A stretch of DNA of 44,824 bases, taken from the NCBI GenBank assembly GCA_964600965.1, contig CAZRLO010000009.1, positions 1-44,824 of the forward strand. Reading direction: 5' to 3'. The DNA comes from UBA5972 sp964600965 (lineage in GTDB: Bacteria > Pseudomonadota > Alphaproteobacteria > Rhodobacterales > Rhodobacteraceae). A model generated the notes under the pieces. It was given only the letters and a program-made list of their open reading frames with translations, did not search any database and was not told the origin of the DNA. Below are positions 1-7,977 of the stretch, piece after piece. Each line of letters opens with the position of its first letter. Within the stretch, counting starts at the first letter, position 1. The position numbers were made by a program, and so were the translations under genes.

Positions 1-643
1 CAAACGGAATGTCCCTGCATTCGCGGCTCAGCCGCAGCGCGTCGCGCTGGCTGAGGCCGCGATTGCAATCGACCGCCAGTCGCGCGCGCGATCCGACCAC
101 CGCCCAGACCTTGCGGATCGTGGCGATATCTTCGGCAACATCGCGCCCGCCCGCCTTGATCTGGATGCGGGGATAGCCTTCGGCGACCTTTTCGGCCGCA
201 ATTCGGGTGATTTCATCCGGTGTACCGATGCCGGTCGCGAAATAGGATGGCAGCCGTTTCGCGACGATCCCGCCAAGCAACGTCGCGATCGGGACGCCCA
301 GCGTTTTGCCCATCAGGTCATGCACCGCGATGTCGATCGCCGCGCGCGCATAATTCTGCCCGTTCACGGCACCATCAATGGCATGTCGCACGGTCAGCGG
401 CGCGGCCCGGACGCCGATCAATGCCGGGGCGATTGCGCGCAAATCAGCCCGGATGCCGTTGGCATGTACGGGCGCGTAAAGCGGGCCAAGCGGGCAAACC
501 TCGCCCCAGCCGGTGACGCCGTTTTCGCCGACCAGCCGCACGATGGTGGTGTCCGGCGAATGCACCACCTGCCCGGCCATCGTATAGGGGCCGTCCCGGA
601 CCGGCAGTTCCCGGCGATAGACGTGAACCTCGGCGATGCGCAT
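1..643 (-). CDS. hpbD: Enolase-superfamily epimerase, HpbD-like (hydroxyproline betaine 2-epimerase), partial
   Basis: Partial gene: the C-terminal part runs off the left edge and 214 codons are visible. The protein starts MRIAEVHVYRRELPVRDGPY, typical of the muconate-lactonizing branch of the enolase superfamily. It closely resembles, from memory, the 4-hydroxyproline betaine 2-epimerase HpbD of Pelagibaca. Y56 (in GPLYAP) falls at the position of a tyrosine reported to contact the quaternary ammonium, and K163 (in QIKAGG) at the position of a catalytic lysine. The metal-ligand region LAVDCNRG follows. HpbD racemises C2 of betaines such as trans-4-hydroxy-L-proline betaine at the start of their catabolism. 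The ATG (641-643) lies 4 bases after the stop of the MttB-like gene, so the two are co-transcribed. A dehydratase of cis-3-hydroxyproline or a plain proline-betaine racemase is the alternative; the missing C-terminus would decide. Confidence 0.8.
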   Translation of the reverse strand, partial: MRIAEVHVYRRELPVRDGPYTMAGQVVHSPDTTIVRLVGENGVTGWGEVCPLGPLYAPVHANGIRADLRAIAPALIGVRAAPLTVRHAIDGAVNGQNYARAAIDIAVHDLMGKTLGVPIATLLGGIVAKRLPSYFATGIGTPDEITRIAAEKVAEGYPRIQIKAGGRDVAEDIATIRKVWAVVGSRARLAVDCNRGLSQRDALRLSRECRDIPF

Positions 644-647
644 GACC

Positions 648-2210
648 TCAGAATTCCTCGTTCAGCGCATCCGCCGCCGGGATTTCGCGTTCCCGCCGAG
701 CGATATAATCCCGCAATGCCTCGTCGGTTGCCGGATCGAGCCGTGGCTCCTGATAGGCGGTCAACAATTCGCGCACCCTCGCCTTCGCTCGTTGAGGGGT
801 TTCGATCGCGCCCTCGGCCCGCCATTGTTCCACCGAATTGTTATCCGCGAGTTCGGGCATGAAGAACGCGCTCTGGAATTTTTCCAGCGTGTGCGGATGG
901 CCCAGATAATGCCCCCCTGGCCCGACATCGCGGATCGATGCCAGCGCGGCGTCGAAATCGTCCCAGCGGATACCCTCGGCCATGCGGTAGGCCATCGCGC
1001 ATTGCTCGGCGTCGGCGACGAATTTTGCCAGCGAACAGGTCATTCCGGCCTCCATCCAACCGGCGGCATGCCACATGTAATGCGCACCCGACAGGATCAC
1101 CGACATCAGAGTGGTCGCGCTTTCGTATCCGGCCTGCGCGTCGAACGCCTTGGGGCCCGATGTCATGGTCGAACTGCGCCACGGCACACCGTAATGCCGC
1201 GCCATCTGTCCGGTCATGTAGTTCAACAGGCTGATTTCCGGCGTTCCCGCCATCGGTGCGCCGGATTTCATGCTGATCGTGGCCAGAAAATGCCCGTAGA
1301 TCGCAGGGCAGCCCCGGTTCACGACCTGGGTATAGGCCAGCGCGCTAAGGGCCTCGGCATTCAACTGCGCCATCGTCGCGGCGGTCGATGCCGGTGTATT
1401 CGCGCCGCCCAGCACGAAGGGCGAACACAGAACCGGTTGATTTCGCCGGCAAAACGCCCGCATCGCACCCAGCATGGTTTCGTCCCAGACCAGCGGCGAA
1501 TTGCCGTTGCAATTGCCCGTCACCACCGGGTGCGTGTCGATATAGCCGGGGCCGAACAGGATGTCGCACATGTCCATCACATCCTGGCCGTTGCGCCCCG
1601 AGGTCGTCATCCCCATGAACGTCTTGTCGGAATGTTTCATCGACGAATAGGTGATCCGCAAATGTCGTTGGCTGATCGGGTGATCATAGGGTTCGACGAT
1701 GTGATGCGCGGCGGAATGAATGGCGGGCAGCATATGGCTGAGCTTGTGAACATCGGCAAGATCGGCCAGCGTCGGGTTGCGCCGTTCGCCCGTGACATCC
1801 TCGATAAACGGTGCACCGGTCATCGGCACGAAGATCGAATGATCCCGTCCGAACGGCAGGTTGTTGGCCGGATTGCGGGCGTGGTAGGTAAAAGTCTCGG
1901 GGATGGTTGCGATCAGGTTGCGGACCATGGCGCGGTCCAGATGCACCCGGTCACCGTCGCGGATATCGGCCCCCGCCCTTTTCCAGTCGGCGATCGCGAC
2001 GGGGTCACGAAAGACAACCCCGACTTCTTCGAGAATGGCAAGGCTGGCGGCATCGATCTGCGCAATCTGATCGCGCGACATTGGCTCGACCGGGGGCAGC
2101 CCGCGTTTGAGCGCTGGCAGCATCGTTGTATCAATCGCGCTGCGCAACTCGCGCCGCGCACCTCGGCCACCGCGACGGGTGGCGGTGTTTTCGGGTTCGG
2201 CGGCGCTCAC
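648..2210 (-). CDS. MttB-family (non-pyrrolysine) trimethylamine/betaine methyltransferase
   Basis: 520-residue protein of the trimethylamine methyltransferase MttB family (COG5598). The N-terminus has the family's usual RRGGRGARR stretch. There is no in-frame amber codon, so this is the non-pyrrolysine branch, whose characterised members demethylate glycine betaine, proline betaine or carnitine by passing a methyl group to a corrinoid protein. The start is GTG, whose bases overlap the aldehyde dehydrogenase stop in a GTGA junction at 2207-2210. The next in-frame ATG (TTMLPAL) would remove conserved N-terminal sequence. The gene sits between an aldehyde dehydrogenase and an HpbD-like epimerase, which suggests it removes methyl groups from the betaine that HpbD epimerises; that role is inference. 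No corrinoid protein or corrinoid:folate methyltransferase is visible, so they would have to be off the window or elsewhere. Confidence 0.85.
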   Translation of the reverse strand: MSAAEPENTATRRGGRGARRELRSAIDTTMLPALKRGLPPVEPMSRDQIAQIDAASLAILEEVGVVFRDPVAIADWKRAGADIRDGDRVHLDRAMVRNLIATIPETFTYHARNPANNLPFGRDHSIFVPMTGAPFIEDVTGERRNPTLADLADVHKLSHMLPAIHSAAHHIVEPYDHPISQRHLRITYSSMKHSDKTFMGMTTSGRNGQDVMDMCDILFGPGYIDTHPVVTGNCNGNSPLVWDETMLGAMRAFCRRNQPVLCSPFVLGGANTPASTAATMAQLNAEALSALAYTQVVNRGCPAIYGHFLATISMKSGAPMAGTPEISLLNYMTGQMARHYGVPWRSSTMTSGPKAFDAQAGYESATTLMSVILSGAHYMWHAAGWMEAGMTCSLAKFVADAEQCAMAYRMAEGIRWDDFDAALASIRDVGPGGHYLGHPHTLEKFQSAFFMPELADNNSVEQWRAEGAIETPQRAKARVRELLTAYQEPRLDPATDEALRDYIARREREIPAADALNEEF

Positions 2211-3697
2211 CCGATGTTGTCCCCGGCGGCAGGATCGGACAGGTCGATCCAGATGGTTTTCAACTCGGTATACTGATCATGCGCGTGGATGCCGTTATCG
2301 CGACCCCCGAATCCCGATTGCTTGTAACCCCCAAACGGCGTGGAGATGTCGCCCTCGCCGTAGCAATTCACGGTGACGGTTCCCGCGCGCATGGCACGAG
2401 CCGCCTGCAGCGCACGACGGCCGTTGGCGGTGAAAACGCTGGCGGTCAGGCCATAGGCGGAATCGTTGGCCAGCGCGATCGCCTCGTCAAACGAGTGCGC
2501 GGTCAGAACCGCCAGAACCGGGCCAAATATTTCGTCGCGGGCGCGGGGGTCATCGGCATCGACGTCGTAGACCGTAGGTCGGACAAAATTGTTGTCCGAC
2601 TTGCCGCCGGCAAGCGCTTTGCCGGTCAGGTATTTGGCAACTTTCGCGCGATGCGCGTCATCGATCAGCGCGCCCAGATGGTTGGCGGGATCAAGCGGAT
2701 CGCCGGTTTTCCAGTCGCGAAGGCGGGCAAGGATCCGTTCCATCAGCGGCTGTTTCACCGCCGCGTGCACAATCAGCCGCGAATTGGCCGAGCAATTTTC
2801 GCCCATGTTCCAGAACGCGGCATTGACCACATGTTCCGCCACCAGATCAAGGTTTTCGGCATCCTCCAGCACCACGGCCGGGTTTTTGCCGCCGCATTCC
2901 AGCACCACCTTTTTCAGGTTGCTGTCGGCGGAATAACGCAGGAACCGCCGGCCCGTTTCGGTCGACCCGGTAAAGCTGACCATGTCGACATCCATGTGCC
3001 GGCCCAGTGGTTCGCCGACATCGGCCCCCATGCCCGGCAGGACTTGCAACACACCGCGCGGCAGGCCCGCCTCCATCGCCAGTTCGGCGATTCGCAGGGC
3101 CGTCAGGCTGGTCTGTTCCGCCGGTTTCACGATCACCGAGCATCCGGCGGCCAGCGCCGGGCCGATTTTCCACGCCAGCATCAACAGCGGGAAGTTCCAC
3201 GGCAGCACCGCCGCCACGACACCAATCGGTTCGCGCACGATCAGCGAAACCGCGTCTTCGCCCACGGGGCCCGCCTGATCGTAAATCTTGTCGATGGCCT
3301 CGGCGTGCCACTTGATCGCGCCGATGGTTTCGGGAATGTCGATCAGCTCGCAATCGCGGATCGGTTTGCCACTATCAAGGCTTTCCATCACCGCCAGTTC
3401 CCGTCGGTTGCGCGCGATCAGCTTGCAGAGACGGATCAGCACCTCTTTGCGCCCCGTGGGATGAATCGTGCGCCACGCGCCCTGATCGAACGCCGCGCGC
3501 GCCTTTTGGACCGCCAGATCGACATCAGCTTTGTTGCACGCCGCGATTTCGCAAATGAGGTCGCCCGTGGCCGGGTTTATCGTCGGCAAAATCGCCCCAC
3601 GGCCCGCCCGGAACCCGCCATCAATGAATGCGGTGCGGGGCGGGTCCAGACCGTCGGCAATCGCCCGATATTCCGTACGGCTGAGCAAATCGGTCAT
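2207..3697 (-). CDS. NAD(P)-dependent aldehyde dehydrogenase (PuuC-like)
   Basis: 496-residue aldehyde dehydrogenase. It has the full family layout: substrate/cofactor motif VLPWNFPLLM near residue 165, the nucleotide-fold motif SFTGSTETGR near 241-250, the general base E267 in LECGGKNP and the catalytic nucleophile C302 in MGENCSAN. It most resembles the PuuC / gamma-aminobutyraldehyde group, but substrate cannot be read from sequence. In a hydroxyproline pathway the expected step is oxidation of alpha-ketoglutarate semialdehyde; another amino-aldehyde is equally possible. The ATG at 3695-3697 overlaps the stop of the DapA-like gene (ATGA) and the end overlaps the MttB-like start, so the gene is translationally coupled on both sides. 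Confidence 0.9.
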   Translation of the reverse strand: MTDLLSRTEYRAIADGLDPPRTAFIDGGFRAGRGAILPTINPATGDLICEIAACNKADVDLAVQKARAAFDQGAWRTIHPTGRKEVLIRLCKLIARNRRELAVMESLDSGKPIRDCELIDIPETIGAIKWHAEAIDKIYDQAGPVGEDAVSLIVREPIGVVAAVLPWNFPLLMLAWKIGPALAAGCSVIVKPAEQTSLTALRIAELAMEAGLPRGVLQVLPGMGADVGEPLGRHMDVDMVSFTGSTETGRRFLRYSADSNLKKVVLECGGKNPAVVLEDAENLDLVAEHVVNAAFWNMGENCSANSRLIVHAAVKQPLMERILARLRDWKTGDPLDPANHLGALIDDAHRAKVAKYLTGKALAGGKSDNNFVRPTVYDVDADDPRARDEIFGPVLAVLTAHSFDEAIALANDSAYGLTASVFTANGRRALQAARAMRAGTVTVNCYGEGDISTPFGGYKQSGFGGRDNGIHAHDQYTELKTIWIDLSDPAAGDNIG

Positions 3698-4602
3698 CGG
3701 GTACCTCCGGCGATGGCTTCGATGGTCTTGTCCATGGTGCGGATCACACTTTCCAACGCGCGTTTGTCGTCTTTGTTGAGCGGTTGCAGCGGTTTTCGTG
3801 GCGGTCCCGGATCAATGCCCCGCATCGCCAGGCCATGTTTGACGCATTGGATGAACTTGCCGCCCTGTTCCAGAATGCGAAGAAACGGCAACAGCGCCGA
3901 CATGATTGCGCGACCGCGCGTGAAATCTCCTTCTACCGCGCAAGCCTGATAGAGGGCGATATGCGCCGCCGGGGCGGCGTTCGACCCGGCACACACCCAC
4001 GAACGCGCCCCCCAGGCGAAAAACTCCAGCGCCTGATCGTCCATGCCGCAGGCAAGCTGAATATGCGGATAGTCGCGCGCCAGCATGTGCAGTCGGTCGG
4101 GATCGCCCGAGCTTTCCTTGATGGCACAGAAATTCGGGGATCGGCCCAACCGGTCGAGGCATTCCTGATCCATGTTGACGCTCATCCGTCCGGGATAATT
4201 ATACAGCATCACCGGCAGATTGGCCGCCCGGTCGATCGCCAGCGCATGAAGCGCGATCTCGCGCCCGGTGGGATAGGCGTAGGGCGGCGTCGCAACCAGC
4301 AACGCGTCGGCGCCTGCCGCCTTCGCGGCCTTTGCGAAATGAACGCTGTCCTCGGTCCTGATCGCGCCGGTACCGATGATCAGCGGCAACCGGCCCGCGA
4401 TGACGTCCCGCGCCAACGCCATCAGTTCCAACCGCTCGTCGGCGGTTTGCGCATAATACTCACCGGTGGTCCCGGCAACGATAATGCCGTGGACCCCGGC
4501 TGCAATCAGGTATTCCAGCGTTTCGGCGAACCGGTCACGGTTAACCGAAAAATCGGCGCAATGCGGGGTTATGACCGGTGTATAGATACCCTCAAACTGC
4601 AT
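3694..4602 (-). CDS. DapA-family aldolase/dehydratase (dihydrodipicolinate synthase-like)
   Basis: 302-residue class I lyase of the DHDPS/N-acetylneuraminate lyase family. It shows the TTGE phosphate/carboxylate loop (GTTGEYYAQT), the catalytic tyrosine Y134 in YNYPGR and the Schiff-base lysine K162 in AIKESSGD. I chose the ATG at 4600-4602 because an AAGGAA ribosome binding site lies just upstream; the longer frame adds 18 residues with no family likeness. Members of this family deaminate pyrroline-4-hydroxy-2-carboxylate in hydroxyproline catabolism, which would fit the HpbD-like gene in this operon. True dihydrodipicolinate synthase activity is less likely because of the catabolic neighbours. 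It is the first gene of the overlapping four-gene block. Confidence 0.85.
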   Translation of the reverse strand: MQFEGIYTPVITPHCADFSVNRDRFAETLEYLIAAGVHGIIVAGTTGEYYAQTADERLELMALARDVIAGRLPLIIGTGAIRTEDSVHFAKAAKAAGADALLVATPPYAYPTGREIALHALAIDRAANLPVMLYNYPGRMSVNMDQECLDRLGRSPNFCAIKESSGDPDRLHMLARDYPHIQLACGMDDQALEFFAWGARSWVCAGSNAAPAAHIALYQACAVEGDFTRGRAIMSALLPFLRILEQGGKFIQCVKHGLAMRGIDPGPPRKPLQPLNKDDKRALESVIRTMDKTIEAIAGGTR

Positions 4603-4742
4603 GTACGATTTCCTTTTGGCCGCCTGATTTTGCGGGCGGGCGACCGGTCTGCGCAATCCACGCCATCCGATTTCGCGGAAATTTGGGGTGATCTGGCATC
4701 AGCGCCAGCGCGCGTACGCCCGGCGCGGGCCCGTCCATTTTC

Positions 4743-5384
4743 TCATTCGTACCCAAACCGCCTGAAATCCACCGCATAAATCGCCCTGATCCGTGCCTTG
4801 TCGTCGTCTGAAACATTGGCAGGCTCGCCCGCCAGCTTCAACCGGTCAAGCCGCTGTTGGCGTGTGTTGTGAACCGGGATTTCACTCATGCTCGCCGTCT
4901 TGGGATCCAGTTCATCCAACCAGCGTGTTACCGGTGCCAACCCGGCCTCCAGTTTGAACACTTTCGCCCGCTCGGGCACCAGCTCGTTCATTGGGCGGAT
5001 GTGGTTGTCCCACACAAAGGGAAACTCGTTGCGGCGCTTTTCAATCTCGCACAGCCATTCGGAAAAGCACATTTCGTTTGAGATCAGATTTTCATTCTCC
5101 TGCTGAAACTGAAAAACCGATATCACGCGATTGACCGGGTGCCGGACCACCGTGAAAACATGATCAAAGAACGAGGCCGGAATCAGCCGGGTCAGGCTTG
5201 TCACCGATATGTGTTGCGGTGAAGAGCGTGGCCATCGCTGATCCGGTGGCACGCTGAGATATTCCCGGTCGGCAAATGCAAGGGCGCCGAACCTCTGCTC
5301 CAGATAAATCTCGACCGATGTCCCGGCGCATTTCGGTACGTGGGCAAAATAAAGCAGACCGGCATCGGTTTTGCAGAAAGGCAT
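4743..5384 (-). CDS. Sulfotransferase family protein (Sulfotransfer_2 type)
   Basis: 213-residue soluble protein with both PAPS-binding signatures of the sulfotransferase fold. The 5'-phosphosulfate loop is HVPKCAGTS at residues 15-23 and the 3'-phosphate motif is VVRHPVNRVIS around R81. Bacterial members modify polysaccharides or small molecules with sulfate from PAPS. The acceptor is unknown. The gene lies 140 bases upstream of the DapA-like gene on the same strand, but the gap and lack of overlap leave open whether it belongs to the catabolic operon. It is divergent from the curlin genes and shares their 265-base upstream region. A short GC hairpin (about 4718-4730) follows the stop, without a U-tract. 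Confidence 0.8.
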   Translation of the reverse strand: MPFCKTDAGLLYFAHVPKCAGTSVEIYLEQRFGALAFADREYLSVPPDQRWPRSSPQHISVTSLTRLIPASFFDHVFTVVRHPVNRVISVFQFQQENENLISNEMCFSEWLCEIEKRRNEFPFVWDNHIRPMNELVPERAKVFKLEAGLAPVTRWLDELDPKTASMSEIPVHNTRQQRLDRLKLAGEPANVSDDDKARIRAIYAVDFRRFGYE

Positions 5385-5500
5385 TCTGTCCCTTTCAAAA
5401 CCGCACGGTCATCGCCGGATACCGCCGCTTGCGATGTCCGAAAACCGAATGCCATACCGGTCCTGATCATTCCCCTCGGGCCATTTGTAGGCGATTCCCC

Positions 5501-5535
5501 GTTATCTGATAACCCCCCTAAGGTCATCCGATAAC
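5501..5535. promoter_or_regulatory. Candidate operator: GTTATC-T-GATAAC palindrome plus a GATAAC half-site
   Basis: In the divergent region between the sulfotransferase and the first curlin gene there is a perfect palindrome at 5501-5513 with 6-bp arms (GTTATC and GATAAC) around one base. A further half-site GATAAC lies at 5530-5535. The two GATAAC copies start 22 bases apart, about two helical turns. This is what a dimeric or paired transcription factor site would look like. The regulator is unknown, and no csgD-like gene is in the window. Confidence 0.4.
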
Positions 5536-5649
5536 ACGGCGCTGATATTGTGTGTCCCCCTCAGGTTTCGGCAGCATTGGGTACCGGCGATGGACCCGCC
5601 CGTGGCGGGCTTTGACCGGCAACATTGATTTGTCAGAAGGAAATGCACC

Positions 5650-6087
5650 ATGATCAATCCAACACTCAAAACGCTGTCGCTTGCCCTGATGCTGGCAACC
5701 GGATTTTCATCGCCGATATTCGCCGGTGGAAATCAGGTCAGAATCCAGCAATGGGGCATGGGGAACGGTGCCGGGGGTTCCCAGGCGGGAAACCGAAACC
5801 GGCTGACGGTTTACCAATATGGCTGGTCCAACAGCTCGATCTCGGTTCAGGACGGCAATCGCAACCGCGTCGTCGTCGGGCAGACCGGGTTCGCCAATTC
5901 GACCGCAACCACCCAGAACGGGAATTGCAACATTGCCGGCGTGGCCCAATTTGGCGGCAGTCACAGCGCCACCACGTCGCAAAACGGAAATTGCAACGCC
6001 GTCGCCGTGATCCAGGGCGGCAATGGCAATTCTGCCGCTGCTCACCAATACGGCAACGGCAATGTCTCGGTCATCATCCAGGACTAA
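5650..6087 (+). CDS. Curlin-repeat amyloid protein (CsgA/CsgB-like)
   Basis: 145-residue secreted protein with a cleavable signal peptide (about residues 1-25, ending SSPIFA). The rest is five to six imperfect 22-residue repeats of the curlin pattern with regularly spaced Q-x-G-x-x-N (for example VQDGNRN, TQNGNCN). Such repeats form the stacked beta-strands of curli, an extracellular functional amyloid used in adhesion and biofilm. Start is fixed by an AAGGAA site upstream of the ATG. Two cysteines, C93 and C115, sit at equivalent places in neighbouring repeats, which is unusual for curlins. It leads a three-gene group with a CsgH-like chaperone and a second curlin. Whether it is major subunit or nucleator cannot be told. 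Confidence 0.88.
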   Translation: MINPTLKTLSLALMLATGFSSPIFAGGNQVRIQQWGMGNGAGGSQAGNRNRLTVYQYGWSNSSISVQDGNRNRVVVGQTGFANSTATTQNGNCNIAGVAQFGGSHSATTSQNGNCNAVAVIQGGNGNSAAAHQYGNGNVSVIIQD

Positions 6088-6162
6088 GCGGCCCGCGCCG
6101 CGATCAAGGCACGGGCGACCCCCGCCCGTGCAACCCGAAACGCCACCTGAAAGGGCAGCACA

Positions 6163-6552
6163 ATGTTCAAATTCGCGACCATCATCGCTGCGCAATTCGC
6201 CGTTCTTGCCAGCGCGACCCAACCAGCGCCGTCCATCGGCACCGTTGCGAGCGAAGACCTGATTTGCAAAGTCGAAGTGAAACAGATCGGCCCGAACCTT
6301 CGCATCCGGGCGCTGGCCGAATCCGGCCGATCCGGGCGCGGCACCTATTCGCTCGAAATCCGCAAATCCGGTGCATCCGGGTCTGCCGTGATCGCACAAT
6401 CCGGCGATTTCACGCTGAGAGCCGGCAAAACCGAAACCTTGTCGACGGCGGCTCTGACCGGGTCCGAGCGGCACATCAGGACGAGGTTGATCTTGGATTG
6501 GGCCGGGCGAAAAATCGCCTGCCTCGACAATGCCGACCCCATTGATCTTTGA
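6163..6552 (+). CDS. csgH: CsgH-like curli chaperone
   Basis: 129-residue predicted exported protein (hydrophobic N-terminus MFKFATIIAAQFAVLASA). The mature part is a small beta-rich domain with a cysteine near each end (LICKVEV and KIACLDN), fitting a disulfide-closed immunoglobulin-like fold. This matches the alphaproteobacterial CsgH/CsgC group, periplasmic chaperones that stop curlin from polymerising before export. Its place between two curlin genes supports the call. An AAAGGG ribosome site precedes the ATG. No overlap with neighbours: 75 bases from the first curlin and 14 to the second. The fold assignment rests on length, context and the DLICKVEVKQ-like start, not on a search. Confidence 0.7.
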   Translation: MFKFATIIAAQFAVLASATQPAPSIGTVASEDLICKVEVKQIGPNLRIRALAESGRSGRGTYSLEIRKSGASGSAVIAQSGDFTLRAGKTETLSTAALTGSERHIRTRLILDWAGRKIACLDNADPIDL

Positions 6553-6566
6553 AACAGGAGGAAGAA

Positions 6567-6965
6567 ATGAAACGAATTCCAACCCTTGCAATCGTACTGA
6601 GCGTGGCCGCGACACTGGCGGCACCGGCGTCCGCCGGCGGGCAGATCAGCTTTGGATTTTATGCGTCAAACCGTCAGGAGACCAACGCGGTCCAGACTGC
6701 GCTGGCGCTATATTCGCTTTCCCGTGACGTGGACGGCAGCGCTGCGATATTTCAGAACGGTCACGGAAACGCGGCTGCGCTGGGTCAATTCGGCCATGGA
6801 AATTTCGGCGTGATCGAGCAGAACGGCAACAATCACGATGCCGCGTTGAGCCAGTCCGGCCACGGAAACAGTTTCGGCATTTTCCAGTCCGGTGTCGGAA
6901 CCAGCGCGCAGGTAAATCAGAACGGCAACCAGGGCGCCGGGCTTTTGTTCCAGTATGGCTGGTAA
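6567..6965 (+). CDS. Second curlin-repeat protein (CsgA/CsgB-like)
   Basis: 132-residue secreted protein with a signal peptide (MKRIPTLAIVLSVAATLAAPASA) and about four curlin repeats, seen as recurring Q-x-G-x-x-N blocks (FQNGHGN, GQFGHGN, EQNGNNH, SQSGHGN). The ATG at 6567 has a textbook AGGAGG at 6556-6561; an upstream in-frame TTG would start before that site and is rejected. Histidines 66, 77 and 99 fall 11 and 22 residues apart, so they should line up in a solenoid. With the first curlin it probably forms a subunit/nucleator pair. The secretion genes csgE, csgF and csgG are not in this window. Confidence 0.87.
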   Translation: MKRIPTLAIVLSVAATLAAPASAGGQISFGFYASNRQETNAVQTALALYSLSRDVDGSAAIFQNGHGNAAALGQFGHGNFGVIEQNGNNHDAALSQSGHGNSFGIFQSGVGTSAQVNQNGNQGAGLLFQYGW

Positions 6966-6993
6966 TCGCCGGCGCGCCGGTCAATACCAACAG

Positions 6994-7031
6994 GCCGCCG
7001 CCCCGGCAATCCAATCCCTGTGGGCGGCGGC
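6994..7031 (+). terminator. Strong hairpin after the curlin genes
   Basis: A perfect 10-bp inverted repeat, GCCGCCGCCC (6994-7003) and GGGCGGCGGC (7022-7031), encloses an 18-base loop, 28 bases after the second curlin stop and upstream of cheR. It is followed by a mixed sequence (CAATCTT), not a clean U-run. It is therefore a terminator candidate or an mRNA-stabilising structure. Confidence 0.5.
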
Positions 7032-7113
7032 AACGCAATCTTAATCCTGATCAGCGTAATCTTGGCGGCAATCCGCTGCGGAACGTGGCCCGGCGAACGT
7101 AACGGCGCTGCGA

Positions 7114-7977
7114 ATGCCGATGCCGGCCAGCGGCGGGACAGATACGGGGTTTGCAGTGCCGAATACCGCCTTGATGAGCGACGGGGAATTCAAATCGCTC
7201 GCGCAGTTGATTTACCGCCAGACCGGCATTGTTCTGCCCATAAGCAAACGACAACTGGTTGTAAGCCGGCTGCGAAAACGGCTCAATCTGCTGGCACTGG
7301 ATGGATTCTCGGAATATCTGCGATTTTTGGACTCGCCGGCCGGGGGTCGCGAGATCGGTGAGATGACCAACGCAATCACCACCAATCTGACCCGATTTTT
7401 CCGCGAGCCGCACCATTTCGACGATATGCGCAACGTCGTTGCGGCGGCACAAAAATCCGGCAGTTGCCCTGATCGAATGCGGATATGGACGACCGCGTGC
7501 TCGACCGGGGAAGAGGCCTATTCGATCGCCCTGACGCTCAAAGCCACGCCGTTTGCGGAACGGGGCCCGGACCTGCGCATTCTCGCCACGGATATCGACA
7601 CCCGCGTCCTGACATTCGCGCGCGCCGGTTGCTATACTGGCGATCAACTTGCTGATTGCCCGGCGGACCTGCGCCGAAGTTATTTCAATACCTTGTCGGA
7701 CGGCCGGTTCGAAATCGCGCATGACGTGAAAAACATGGTTGTTTTCAACGTGTTGAACCTGCATCAGACATGGCCGATGCGCGGACCGTTCGACTTCATT
7801 TTCTGCCGGAACGTCCTGATTTATTTTGACGCCGAGGCAAAAAATTCGATCGTCTCGCGTTTGGCCGATCTGCTGGCACCCGGGGGAACGCTGTATATGG
7901 GGCACGCGGAATCAATTCTGGGAAACCAACGCAGATTTTCGCAAACGGGCCGGACGATATTCCGGAAAATCCGATGA
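7114..7977 (+). CDS. cheR: Chemotaxis protein methyltransferase CheR
   Basis: 287-residue S-adenosylmethionine-dependent methyltransferase that methylates glutamates on chemoreceptors for adaptation. The N-terminal helical domain is followed by the receptor-proximal motif TTNLTRFFRE and the SAM-binding loop TTACSTGEEAYS. The FDFIFCRNVLIYFD and GGTLYMGHAES motifs near the C-terminus are characteristic. The stop overlaps the cheD start (ATGA at 7974-7977). The first ATG lacks a clear ribosome site; a downstream ATG before SDGEFKSL would shorten the protein by about 20 residues and is a real alternative. No cheB is in the window. Confidence 0.95.
   Translation: MPMPASGGTDTGFAVPNTALMSDGEFKSLAQLIYRQTGIVLPISKRQLVVSRLRKRLNLLALDGFSEYLRFLDSPAGGREIGEMTNAITTNLTRFFREPHHFDDMRNVVAAAQKSGSCPDRMRIWTTACSTGEEAYSIALTLKATPFAERGPDLRILATDIDTRVLTFARAGCYTGDQLADCPADLRRSYFNTLSDGRFEIAHDVKNMVVFNVLNLHQTWPMRGPFDFIFCRNVLIYFDAEAKNSIVSRLADLLAPGGTLYMGHAESILGNQRRFSQTGRTIFRKIR

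Noticed and set aside
636..3949. Very long plus-strand open frames (546 and 607 codons) opposite the betaine operon
   Set aside because: They are antisense to clearly conserved enzymes, rich in Arg/His/Gly/Ala with no domain or ribosome site. GC-rich codon bias produces such frames.
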